A stretch of 5,996 nt of DNA, from the NCBI GenBank assembly GCA_017416885.1, contig JAFQAM010000031.1, positions 1 to 5,996 on the forward strand, given 5' to 3'. The stretch's first letter is position 1, and the number at the start of each line of letters is the position of its first letter. Source of the DNA: Clostridia bacterium. Its GTDB lineage: Bacteria > Bacillota > Clostridia > Oscillospirales > CAG-272. The notes under the pieces were generated by a model that saw only the letters and a list, made by a program, of their open reading frames with translations, did not search any database and had not been told where the DNA came from. Positions 1 to 5,593 of the stretch are shown here, in pieces. The position numbers and the translations under genes are program-made.

Positions 1-96
1 AGAGCCACCGTTTGAAAACAGAGGAAAATCCTTAGTTTTTCCTGAACGAAATTCGTACGGTGAGCCAATTATGTCTCCTAAAATTGCGCCTAACAT
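1..96 (-). CDS. ADP-ribosylglycohydrolase family protein, N-terminal fragment (cut by window edge)
   Basis: Only the first 32 codons are in the window; the gene continues past the left edge. The protein starts MLGAILGDIIGS, followed by YEF and then KTKDFPLF. This is the characteristic opening of the DraG/ADP-ribosylglycohydrolase family, whose members hydrolyse ADP-ribose from proteins or small molecules using two metal ions. The metal-binding acidic residues, which normally begin shortly after this point, are outside the window, so activity cannot be judged. The ATG at 96-94 overlaps the TAA stop of the metallophosphoesterase by one base. A GAGGTGG ribosome binding site (101-107) lies inside the end of that upstream gene, so the two are probably translationally coupled. 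It is the third gene of the leftward operon that begins with the CLC transporter. The family call rests on a short N-terminal match. Confidence 0.8.
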   Translation of the reverse strand, partial: MLGAILGDIIGSPYEFRSGKTKDFPLFSNGGS

Positions 97-770
97 TATA
101 CCACCTCTACATCAAATAACAGCGCTCTGAATTTATCGCCGATTGATCTTTCATCGTGCCAATGTCCAAAGAACCATTTTTTGAATTTTATACTATACAT
201 TATCCATTCAAGGTAGCCTGTAAGCTCATCATCGTGCGGATCGGGATTTTTGCCCATTCTTTTGATGATTTCGCGGGGGGCTGTGTGTGTAATTACATAA
301 TCAACCTCAAAGTTGTGATTCTTAAGATTTTCGCTTGCTTCCTTATATTCGCTATCGTTGGGAAGCTCCTCGCGCCAATAGGAATAGTTTTCTTTACGCA
401 TATATCTGTCACGGCTATATGCTCCGCCGAAGGTGAAAATCTTCTTGCCTTCAAATTCGTATATTTGTCCGCGCATCAGGTGGATTACATTTTTTCTGAT
501 TTTGTGTACCTTTCCGCCGTTCCAAATTTCAACGGGATAGCTATTGATTTCTGCGAAGTTTTCGTGATTGCCGTCGCAGAAGCAAATTGTATATGGCTTT
601 TTTTCTAAACGGTTTAGAAACACATGCTCCATTGGTGAATTTTTAAATATATAACCGAAGTCGCCACATACTATTAAATAATCATTTTCAGTCCAATCAG
701 GCTCGCCGTGTGTGGCTAATTCATCAAATCTTGCTTGCTCGCCATGGGTGTCGCCCGTAATATAAATCAT
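96..770 (-). CDS. calcineurin-like metallophosphoesterase
   Basis: This is a 224-residue phosphoesterase of the calcineurin-like superfamily and is probably cytoplasmic, with no signal peptide or membrane segment. The full metal-site series is visible: GDTHG at 6-10 (D7, H9), GDFGY at 36-40 (D37), GNHE at 67-70 (N68, H69), THT with H162, and GHWH at 202-205 (H203, H205). It therefore looks catalytically complete for a two-metal enzyme. The substrate cannot be told from sequence; the superfamily includes phosphoprotein phosphatases, nucleotidases and phosphodiesterases. I chose the ATG at 770-768 because an AAAGGAGA ribosome binding site lies 4 bases upstream. A TTG at 785-783 would add five residues (MKGDN) but has no site of its own. 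It lies 15 bases after the CLC gene and overlaps the next gene by one base, so it is co-transcribed with both. Confidence 0.9.
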   Translation of the reverse strand: MIYITGDTHGEQARFDELATHGEPDWTENDYLIVCGDFGYIFKNSPMEHVFLNRLEKKPYTICFCDGNHENFAEINSYPVEIWNGGKVHKIRKNVIHLMRGQIYEFEGKKIFTFGGAYSRDRYMRKENYSYWREELPNDSEYKEASENLKNHNFEVDYVITHTAPREIIKRMGKNPDPHDDELTGYLEWIMYSIKFKKWFFGHWHDERSIGDKFRALLFDVEVV

Positions 771-774
771 ATTG

Positions 775-782
775 TCTCCTTT
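775..782 (-). promoter_or_regulatory. ribosome binding site fixing the metallophosphoesterase start
   Basis: On the minus strand this reads AAAGGAGA, a near-perfect Shine-Dalgarno sequence, 4 bases before the ATG at 770-768. It lies downstream of the upstream TTG candidate (785-783), which argues against that start. Confidence 0.85.
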
Positions 783-785
783 CAA

Positions 786-2369
786 TTAAGTATTGTCTTG
801 CTCTCCTACAATTGCGTAAAGCTCCTCCAAGGTTTGCTTTTCATCGTAGGTAATATAACGGATATGCAGTGTATCGCCGTCAAGAAGCGCTTTGCCTCCG
901 TATTGGTCAACCTCATTTTCTCTTTTTTCGTCCTTTTTAACAGATAAAACAAGTAGGTTTGAGGGCCAGAATATGTCTCTTATTTGCTTGCCGACTGCAA
1001 ATGCTTTCTTTTTTATTGTAACATATGTATCAACCGCTTTTGACTGTCTTACGCCGTTAATTTCGTGTATTCTGTGCTCTATTACAGTATCGTTAATGGA
1101 TTCAGCTCTGAACATTTCTGCTATAACATATGCTACCGCTGACACGATTACTACATATATTATATTCTCGTAGCAGGATAATGCTTCTACTGCAAAAATA
1201 ATTGCGGTGAGCGGTGTTTTCATCATTGAGGAAATGCAGGCAGTTATACCCAAAACTAATATTATTGTATAGTAACTGCTGTCAAGTCCTATGAATATTA
1301 ATGCTTTTGCTAACATTGATGACAAAACTGCGCCTAATGCCATAATCGGTAAAAACAGACCGCCTGTAACACTGTTTGAGCTTGCAAAAAGAGTTAATGT
1401 TGAGCGCACAAGCAAGATTAAAATCAATGAAATGATAGCTATTTTATTGTCTGTTAGTAATTCTTCAATTAAATGATGTCCTGTTGAAACATAATGTAAT
1501 GAAATTGCTCCAAAAATGAGAGTTAATGCGAATACAATAAAAATTTTGTATGCGTGAGGGATTTTTTTGAGAAGCTTATTGAATAATGCATATATTGCGC
1601 GATAGTAGTACAGGAATATTACTGCAAACAATCCTACAATTATGCCTACAACCAACGGTAGCCATACATTTTTGATTTGAAGGCTTGGCAGTGTCAGCTT
1701 AGGGAATAGGCTTATGCTTACGCCAAAAATCGGGGAAATAAGCTCTGAGGTAATGCGTGAGAACATTACGGAAACGGATGCTACTATTACTATCATAGGG
1801 GAAATGCGTTGATGCGCTTCCTCGACTGCAAACATAATGCCTGAAACGGGCGCTCCTGTGGCTACTGAGAAGCCTGCGCAAGCTCCGCCTGTCATTGCAT
1901 ATCTGTCCCACGCTTTATGCTTATTTGCGAAAATTGATACGCTTCCGCGGCCTATTGCCGTACCGATTTGAACTGACGGTCCTTCATTTCCAAGCGGCAC
2001 GCCTATTAAAAAGCTTGCAAGAGATAAAAGGAATGTACCGATTAGTGTTCTGAGCCATTTAAAGGTGATTATTCCGCGCAAAATACCTATTGATGTAGGT
2101 ATTCCACCGCCACGGATATTCGGTATTTTTTTATAAATATATGCAAATAAAAATGATAAACCGAAGGATACAATTATTGCAATCGGCAATATATATAGGT
2201 GCTCCTTCATATATAAGTAGATTTGTGTGCTCCATTCGATTATATATTTTGCAATAAGCTTATACAGTGTTACTACAACTGAGGTTAATATTCCTGTGAT
2301 TGAGCCGAAAATAAATGCAGGGAATATTAAATTTAAAAAGAAATTTTTATATACAGATAGTTTTTTCAT
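786..2369 (-). CDS. CLC-family anion transporter (probable H+/anion exchanger) with C-terminal TrkA-C domain
   Basis: This is a 527-residue integral membrane protein. Residues about 10-430 form the CLC fold with many hydrophobic segments; about 440-525 are soluble and resemble a TrkA-C/RCK regulatory domain. CLC signatures appear in order: GGGIP at 87-91 (usually GSGIP), GNEGP at 127-131 (usually GREGP) with gating glutamate E129, and GGLFLP at 336-341. E183-E184 aligns with the internal proton-pathway glutamate of E. coli ClcA, which points to an exchanger rather than a channel. Two anion-site positions are unusual: the serine of GSGIP is glycine, and the region expected to carry the conserved C-terminal tyrosine (near residue 425) has no tyrosine. 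Asn in place of Arg in GREGP also occurs, as I recall, in fluoride-exporting CLC-F proteins. Substrate choice is therefore open. The ATG has a GGAG site 5 bases upstream. It is first in an operon with a phosphoesterase and an ADP-ribosylglycohydrolase. Confidence 0.93.
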   Translation of the reverse strand: MKKLSVYKNFFLNLIFPAFIFGSITGILTSVVVTLYKLIAKYIIEWSTQIYLYMKEHLYILPIAIIVSFGLSFLFAYIYKKIPNIRGGGIPTSIGILRGIITFKWLRTLIGTFLLSLASFLIGVPLGNEGPSVQIGTAIGRGSVSIFANKHKAWDRYAMTGGACAGFSVATGAPVSGIMFAVEEAHQRISPMIVIVASVSVMFSRITSELISPIFGVSISLFPKLTLPSLQIKNVWLPLVVGIIVGLFAVIFLYYYRAIYALFNKLLKKIPHAYKIFIVFALTLIFGAISLHYVSTGHHLIEELLTDNKIAIISLILILLVRSTLTLFASSNSVTGGLFLPIMALGAVLSSMLAKALIFIGLDSSYYTIILVLGITACISSMMKTPLTAIIFAVEALSCYENIIYVVIVSAVAYVIAEMFRAESINDTVIEHRIHEINGVRQSKAVDTYVTIKKKAFAVGKQIRDIFWPSNLLVLSVKKDEKRENEVDQYGGKALLDGDTLHIRYITYDEKQTLEELYAIVGEQDNT

Positions 2370-2398
2370 AAATTCTCCATTTGCGATGATACACTAAT

Positions 2399-2427
2399 AT
2401 TTTAACACAATATTAGCTCAAATTCAA
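2399..2427 (-). promoter_or_regulatory. sigma-A-type promoter for the CLC operon
   Basis: On the minus strand, TTGAAT (2427-2422) and TAAAAT (2404-2399) are separated by exactly 17 bases, with the ATG about 30 bases further on. It lies directly after the sirtuin terminator, so the CLC operon is a separate transcription unit. No fluoride or other riboswitch fits in the short leader. Confidence 0.7.
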
Positions 2428-2429
2428 TA

Positions 2430-2455
2430 AAAACTCACATGCAAATGTGAGTTTT
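2430..2455 (-). terminator. intrinsic terminator of the sirtuin gene
   Basis: An 11-bp perfect inverted repeat, AAAACTCACAT with ATGTGAGTTTT, encloses a 4-base loop. It begins two bases after the sirtuin stop codon. On the minus strand the right arm ends in TTTT and runs into an AT-rich stretch, as expected for a Rho-independent terminator. The A/T-flanked stem could also stop transcription from the other direction. Confidence 0.85.
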
Positions 2456-2457
2456 TA

Positions 2458-3177
2458 TCAGTATATTTTTGATAGGGTTTCGCCGATTGGTTCTCTGATT
2501 ACAAATTCGGCTATACCGTCGTATGGAGTTGGTGTTTTATTTATGATTATAAGATGCTCGCCTTGGTAGTTATCAACAAGTGATGCAGCTGGTTGAACTG
2601 TCAGCGATGTACCGCCTACGATTAAAACATCGGCATAGTAAATTGCTTCGACAGCGTCATAGAATTTTCTTGTGTTGAGTCCTTCGTGATACATAACCAC
2701 ATCGGGACGGACAAAGCCGTGACATTCCTTACAGTAAGGTACTCCGTCGCTTTCTAAGATGTAGTCTAAATCGTAATTTGCGCCACATTCAACGCAATAG
2801 TTTTTAAGCGATGTTCCGTGAAGCTCAATAACATTTTCGCTGCCTGCTTTTTGGTGTAATCTGTCGATGTTTTGCGTAATTACTGCGGTAAGCTTGCCGT
2901 CCTTTTCCATTCTTGCAAGTGTTTTATGGGCTTCGTTTGGCTCTGCATATGGATAAAGCATATTGTTTTTATAGTAATTATAAAACTCCTCAGGCTTATA
3001 CAGCATGAATTTGGGAGTTAGTATTTCCTGTGGATCTGTTTCGTTTTCTTCCGTATAAAGACCGCCTGTGCCTCTAAAATCGGGTATTCCGCTTTCCGTT
3101 GATACCCCTGCTCCACCGAAAAATACAACGCTTTCGGCGTTTTTGATTATTTGCTTTATTGCTTCAAAATCTGTCAT
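2458..3177 (-). CDS. Sir2-family NAD-dependent protein deacylase (sirtuin)
   Basis: This 239-residue single-domain sirtuin removes acyl groups from lysines, consuming NAD+ and releasing nicotinamide and O-acyl-ADP-ribose. The NAD-binding motif GAGVSTESGIPDFRG is at 22-36, TQNID at 101-105, the catalytic histidine in ELHG at H120, a zinc site of two CxxC pairs at C128/C131 and C149/C152, RPDVV at 157-161, and GTSL at 189-192. All key residues are intact and the length is normal. The EEFY and AVITQNIDRLHQ stretches resemble the Thermotoga Sir2 type. The YxxR motif of desuccinylase sirtuins (SIRT5, E. coli CobB) is not apparent, so a deacetylase is more likely. I chose the ATG at 3177-3175 for its AGAGGTG site; the longer reading with 23 extra residues covers the promoter. 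It is a single-gene unit divergent from the XRE regulator. Confidence 0.95.
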   Translation of the reverse strand: MTDFEAIKQIIKNAESVVFFGGAGVSTESGIPDFRGTGGLYTEENETDPQEILTPKFMLYKPEEFYNYYKNNMLYPYAEPNEAHKTLARMEKDGKLTAVITQNIDRLHQKAGSENVIELHGTSLKNYCVECGANYDLDYILESDGVPYCKECHGFVRPDVVMYHEGLNTRKFYDAVEAIYYADVLIVGGTSLTVQPAASLVDNYQGEHLIIINKTPTPYDGIAEFVIREPIGETLSKIY

Positions 3178-3182
3178 TTTAT

Positions 3183-3189
3183 CACCTCT
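3183..3189 (-). promoter_or_regulatory. ribosome binding site fixing the sirtuin start
   Basis: On the minus strand this reads AGAGGTG, 5 bases before the ATG at 3177. It sits at the very start of the predicted transcript, because the -10 box is at 3201-3196. That excludes the upstream in-frame start at 3246. Confidence 0.8.
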
Positions 3190-3195
3190 GAATAT

Positions 3196-3224
3196 ATTAT
3201 AATTGATATTTTTATTTTTTGCAA
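3196..3224 (-). promoter_or_regulatory. sigma-A-type promoter for the sirtuin gene
   Basis: On the minus strand, TTGCAA (3224-3219) and a perfect TATAAT (3201-3196) are separated by 17 bases. The predicted start is near 3189, giving a leader of only about 12 bases. A 15-base palindrome lies 8 bases upstream of the -35 box. Confidence 0.75.
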
Positions 3225-3232
3225 TACCTTTA

Positions 3233-3247
3233 GTTGTATTATACAAC
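3233..3247. promoter_or_regulatory. perfect palindrome between divergent promoters, candidate operator
   Basis: GTTGTAT-T-ATACAAC is a perfect 7-bp inverted repeat around one central base. It lies between the -35 boxes of the sirtuin and the XRE regulator. Position and symmetry fit a dimeric repressor site, perhaps for the adjacent XRE protein. It is too short and lacks a T-run on either side to be a terminator. The regulatory role is inferred. Confidence 0.5.
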
Positions 3248-3268
3248 CAAAATACTACTTTCAGGTTC

Positions 3269-3297
3269 TTGAAAAAACGGTTTTTCTGCTATATAAT
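3269..3297 (+). promoter_or_regulatory. sigma-A-type promoter for the XRE regulator
   Basis: TTGAAA (3269-3274) and a perfect TATAAT (3292-3297) are separated by 17 bases, so this should be a strong promoter. Its spacer holds a near-palindrome, GAAAAAACGGTTTTTC (3271-3286), which could be an additional protein-binding site. Confidence 0.8.
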
Positions 3298-3304
3298 TAA
3301 TGTA

Positions 3305-3316
3305 GATAAGCTTATC
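3305..3316. promoter_or_regulatory. 12-bp perfect palindrome at the XRE transcription start, candidate operator
   Basis: GATAAGCTTATC is a perfect 12-bp palindrome beginning 8 bases after the -10 box, at the expected transcription start. This is where an autorepressor would block initiation. It differs from the 3233-3247 palindrome, so the two sites may bind different proteins or one may be chance. The role is inferred from position alone. Confidence 0.4.
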
Positions 3317-3339
3317 GTTTTATTTCAAGGAGATTTAAA

Positions 3340-4437
3340 ATGGAAATTACATTTAAGGACACGCTTAAACGAATGCGTTTGGAAAGAGGTATTACACAAG
3401 AAGCTCTTGCTAAGCATTTGTTCATATCACCTCAATCCGTTGGCAAATGGGAACGCGGCGAGGGGCATCCTGATATTTCTTTGCTACCTAAAATAGCTTT
3501 GTTTTTCGATACCACGATTGACCGCTTATTGGGCTTAGAGGAAGAAAGAATCAAGGAGAGGATTGAAAAATATAATATTGAGAGCAAGCAATATCTTTCC
3601 GTTGGCAAAACCTTAGAGAATTATGAGCTATGGAAATCTGCATATAATGATTTTCCAAACAAACAAGAGGTGAAAATACCATATTTATATGCTTTATATG
3701 AAAGATACTTTCAATCCAATGATGAAAGCTTGAAAAAGGAAATTTTGCCAATTATTTTAAGACTCGGTAATGAATTACTGTCAAGCGCAGATATTTATGC
3801 AAGGACCAGCGCTATACAGGTATTGTGCTTTACATATTATCGCAAAAGAGATATAGAGAAAGCCAAGGAATATGCAAATATGGCGGGCGATCTTTATGTT
3901 TCACGCGAGCAATTACTTGGCTTGATATTACAGGGCGAGGAAGGAGAGAAAAAGCGTCAGGAAAATTCCTTTGCATTGTTACATTTATTGATTGAAAATT
4001 TAGAAAGCAGAGCAAGTCGCTCAAAAAGAATTGATTCTGATGGCAAAATCAAGGTATATAATGCTTGTATTTCGATTATTGAAGCAATTTATATTAATGG
4101 CGACTTTGGATTTAATTATACATATTTAGCAAAGCTATATTTTTGCTTGGCTAAGGAATATGCGTATTTAAAAAATGAAAAGATGTGTATTGAATGTGTC
4201 ACGGAAATGGCGTATATGGCTATAATGTTTGACACGCTAAAAGATATGAAGCATACATCTATTTTAGTTGATTTACTTGACTTCAAATGGGAATATGTTT
4301 CATCATCAAATCAGGAAAACTGCTGTCTTATTTATTTGCAAAATTTAGATGATGAGATATTTAATTTTATAAGGGATAATGATAAATTTTGTGAATCATA
4401 TTCAAGCTTAAAGAAATATGCAAAATTGAAATCATAA
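3340..4437 (+). CDS. XRE-family transcriptional regulator with helical (TPR-like) C-terminal region
   Basis: This is a 365-residue cytoplasmic DNA-binding protein. Residues about 5-62 are a Cro/C1-type helix-turn-helix: TQEALAKHL at 19-27, recognition helix SPQSVGKWERG at 30-40, then PDISLLPKIALFFDTTIDRLLG. Residues about 70-360 contain no enzyme motif but read as alpha-helical repeats. The TPR-like stretches at about 153-182 and 260-294 have regularly spaced aromatic and small residues. Similar two-part regulators in Firmicutes sense peptides or protein partners, but no ligand can be assigned here. The ATG has an AAGGAG site 7 bases upstream and a strong promoter. It is divergent from the sirtuin across a region with two palindromes, suggesting autoregulation or control of the sirtuin (inference). 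The gene ends in a terminator shared with the convergent DNA glycosylase. Confidence 0.88.
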   Translation: MEITFKDTLKRMRLERGITQEALAKHLFISPQSVGKWERGEGHPDISLLPKIALFFDTTIDRLLGLEEERIKERIEKYNIESKQYLSVGKTLENYELWKSAYNDFPNKQEVKIPYLYALYERYFQSNDESLKKEILPIILRLGNELLSSADIYARTSAIQVLCFTYYRKRDIEKAKEYANMAGDLYVSREQLLGLILQGEEGEKKRQENSFALLHLLIENLESRASRSKRIDSDGKIKVYNACISIIEAIYINGDFGFNYTYLAKLYFCLAKEYAYLKNEKMCIECVTEMAYMAIMFDTLKDMKHTSILVDLLDFKWEYVSSSNQENCCLIYLQNLDDEIFNFIRDNDKFCESYSSLKKYAKLKS

Positions 4438-4478
4438 CAATAAAAGCTTAGTGTTTTTTGCACTAAGCTTTTATTGTT
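4436..4478. terminator. bidirectional terminator shared by XRE regulator and DNA glycosylase
   Basis: The 18-base arms AACAATAAAAGCTTAGTG (4436-4453) and their exact complement (4461-4478) flank a 7-base loop. The + strand continues with T residues; on the minus strand the left arm ends in TTGTT. The stem overlaps the last two bases of the XRE stop codon. Its right arm contains the last codons and the TAG stop of the convergent glycosylase gene, so one hairpin ends both units. Confidence 0.9.
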
Positions 4479-4939
4479 TTCCATTCTTTTATTAAATCTT
4501 CAAGAGACCACGCAGCATTTGCAGGTGATGTAGATGGTAGGCAGATTGCTTCCCTGTTAATTTGCTTTTTGATATATTTATTGTAGTATTTTTCAGCTGT
4601 TTTGCCATTTACTATTATTTTTCGTATGTCAGCAATGTTCAAAATTACGGTAAGATCGTTGGGTATCACATTTTTGATTGAACTATCACTACTACCGTTG
4701 ATATCACAGGATGCGATAACATCCCATACGGCTATATGGTTATTTAGTAAAAGCTGCTTCTTTTCTTCTATAGTGTTTGGAAAATCGGAATTGAAAATTT
4801 TAGAAATCACTTTCCAAAAACGGTTTTGAGGATGACCGTAAAAGAACATTTGCTCTCTTGATTTTACGGATGGAAAGCTACCCAAAATCAGGATTTTGGA
4901 GTTTTTGTCAAATACCGGTTCAATTGGATGCTGTATCAT
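4463..4939 (-). CDS. DNA-deoxyinosine/uracil glycosylase (UDG superfamily, family 6 type)
   Basis: This is a 158-residue base-excision repair enzyme that removes deaminated bases, most likely hypoxanthine from deoxyinosine and possibly uracil, leaving an abasic site. The N-terminal motif GSFPS at 20-24 is followed by FYGHPQNRFW at 33-42, where N39 is in the catalytic position of this branch. VWDV at 71-74, VNGKTA at 110-115 and the C-terminal loop LPSTSPAN at 134-141 complete the UDG-fold pattern. The length matches the family and no key motif is missing. I chose the ATG at 4939-4937, with a GAGGTG site 6 bases upstream. A GTG at 4948 would add three residues but is itself part of that binding site. 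It is a single-gene unit with its own promoter, and its last codons form one arm of the shared terminator. The exact substrate preference is inferred from the family. Confidence 0.88.
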   Translation of the reverse strand: MIQHPIEPVFDKNSKILILGSFPSVKSREQMFFYGHPQNRFWKVISKIFNSDFPNTIEEKKQLLLNNHIAVWDVIASCDINGSSDSSIKNVIPNDLTVILNIADIRKIIVNGKTAEKYYNKYIKKQINREAICLPSTSPANAAWSLEDLIKEWKTIKA

Positions 4940-4945
4940 AATTAT

Positions 4946-4951
4946 CACCTC
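4946..4951 (-). promoter_or_regulatory. ribosome binding site fixing the DNA glycosylase start
   Basis: On the minus strand this reads GAGGTG, 6 bases before the ATG at 4939. The alternative GTG start (4948-4946) is the last three bases of this same motif and so is unlikely to be used. Confidence 0.8.
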
Positions 4952-4957
4952 GGTTTT

Positions 4958-4986
4958 ATTATAGTATAAATGATGTGATAAATCAA
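4958..4986 (-). promoter_or_regulatory. sigma-A-type promoter for the DNA glycosylase
   Basis: On the minus strand, TTGATT (4986-4981) and a perfect TATAAT (4963-4958) are 17 bases apart. The predicted start is near 4951, so the leader is about 12 bases and begins at the ribosome binding site, as for the sirtuin gene. Confidence 0.75.
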
Positions 4987-5228
4987 TAATATTATTTAAA
5001 ATTATAGCTGTGTTGTTGGTCGCAATTAGCTATCAATCTAAAGCAATTGTATATAAATGCACCTATGCTATTACATACACTTTTGAGAAATTGCGGATAG
5101 AAAAGTAAATTTATAAAATAGAGATTTGCAAGTCAAATCAATCTACTTCTTCACTATTACCTCTTACTTATTACTTTCCAAAAAATCCTGACAGATTAGT
5201 AAAGAGTGAAGAGGTAAAAGGTAAGAGG
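4987..5228. other. non-coding gap between DNA glycosylase promoter and insertion sequence
   Basis: I see no convincing gene, RNA or conserved motif in the first part (4987-5140), which is AT-rich and full of stops. The second part (5141-5228) has a pyrimidine-rich tract followed by a purine-rich tract forming an imperfect inverted repeat, described separately. The short leftward reading frame across this area is an antisense shadow of orfA and has no ribosome binding site. Confidence 0.6.
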
Positions 5229-5229
5229 T
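5148..5229. repeat. imperfect inverted repeat of pyrimidine and purine tracts next to the IS
   Basis: The left arm at 5159-5174 (ACCTCTTAC then TTAC) pairs with 5214-5229 at 14 of 16 positions. A second 8-base pair, TCTTCACT (5148-5155) and AGTGAAGA (5205-5212), overlaps the same tracts in another register. The purine tract also holds two near-copies of an AGAGGT unit. This could be a small repeat element, a decayed IS end or low-complexity drift. It abuts the proposed left end of the insertion sequence. Confidence 0.5.
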
Positions 5230-5249
5230 GGAAAGTTGTATAATAAAAA

Positions 5250-5278
5250 TGGACAAAACGAAGAGTTAATGATATAAT
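5250..5278 (+). promoter_or_regulatory. transposase promoter
   Basis: TGGACA (5250-5255, one mismatch to TTGACA) and a perfect TATAAT (5273-5278) are 17 bases apart and lie 22 bases upstream of the orfA ATG. A second TATAAT at 5239-5244 lacks a matching -35 box. Confidence 0.7.
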
Positions 5279-5299
5279 TAACTTAAAAGAGGTGAGTCC

Positions 5300-5593
5300 A
5301 TGAAAAGAACGTACAGCAAGGAATTCAAGATCAAGGCGTGCGAGCTCGTAATCAAGGATAATATTGCGGTAGCGGTAGTAGCCGAAAAATTCGGCATACA
5401 CCACGTGATGTTACACCGGTGGATAAGCGAATACCGTGAGCTTGGGGAAGATGCATTTGTAGGAAAGGGACATCAAAATCCGGCAGATGCAGAGCTTCGC
5501 AGATTGCGAAAAGAAAACGAACGCCTAAAGATGGAGAATGAGATCTTAAAAAAAGCAGCGGCATACTTTGCAAAAGACCCGGAGAACGGATAA
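5300..5593 (+). CDS. IS3-family transposase OrfA (DNA-binding subunit)
   Basis: This 97-residue protein binds the insertion sequence ends and forms the N-terminal half of the OrfAB transposase. It opens with MKRTYSKEFKIKACELV, typical of the IS3/IS911 OrfA group. A helix-turn-helix covers about residues 10-45 (VAVVAEKFGIHHVMLHRWISEY). A leucine-zipper-like coiled coil with heptad leucines follows at about 65-86 (LRRLRKENERLKMENEILKK). The length is normal. The ATG has an AGAGGTG site 5 bases upstream and a good promoter. The AAA AAA codons at residues 84-85 form the frameshift site; without the shift, translation adds a short tail and stops at 5593. OrfA alone usually acts as a regulator of transposition. 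Confidence 0.95.
   Translation: MKRTYSKEFKIKACELVIKDNIAVAVVAEKFGIHHVMLHRWISEYRELGEDAFVGKGHQNPADAELRRLRKENERLKMENEILKKAAAYFAKDPENG
5548..5554 (+). other. A7 slippery site for programmed -1 frameshift (orfA to orfB)
   Basis: Seven A residues read as A AAA AAA in the orfA frame and are followed by G. A slip back by one base continues at AGC (5554) into the orfB frame, which is open from 5542 after a TGA at 5539-5541. This is the usual way IS3 elements make the OrfAB fusion. I did not find a clear stimulatory hairpin or pseudoknot downstream. Confidence 0.75.

Noticed and set aside
156..608. Rightward 150-codon open frame
   Set aside because: It is antisense to the metallophosphoesterase, which has complete catalytic motifs; its own product has no recognisable domain.
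892..1476. Rightward open frames opposite the CLC gene
   Set aside because: They lie wholly antisense to a well-supported membrane transporter and show no domains.
2370..2457. Possible fluoride riboswitch upstream of the CLC gene
   Set aside because: The CLC residues suggested looking, but the minus strand here lacks the conserved fluoride-aptamer core, and the space is taken up by the sirtuin terminator, promoter and ribosome binding site.
3178..3246. Longer sirtuin N-terminus (23 extra residues)
   Set aside because: The extension lies over the sirtuin promoter and ribosome binding site and does not resemble a sirtuin N-terminus.
3203..3496. Rightward 97-codon frame overlapping the XRE start
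   Set aside because: It covers both promoters, runs in a different frame from the XRE gene and has no recognisable product.
2458..4437. Sirtuin plus XRE pair as an anti-phage defence system
   Set aside because: The sirtuin is a complete zinc-containing single-domain deacylase with no fused effector, and no partner such as an Argonaute, HerA or SLOG/TIR protein is adjacent. Nothing supports NAD-depleting defence.
5021..5095. CGCAATT and AATTGCG arms as a structured RNA or element end
   Set aside because: It is only a 7-bp match across 61 bases in AT-rich sequence with no further pairing, so it is probably chance.
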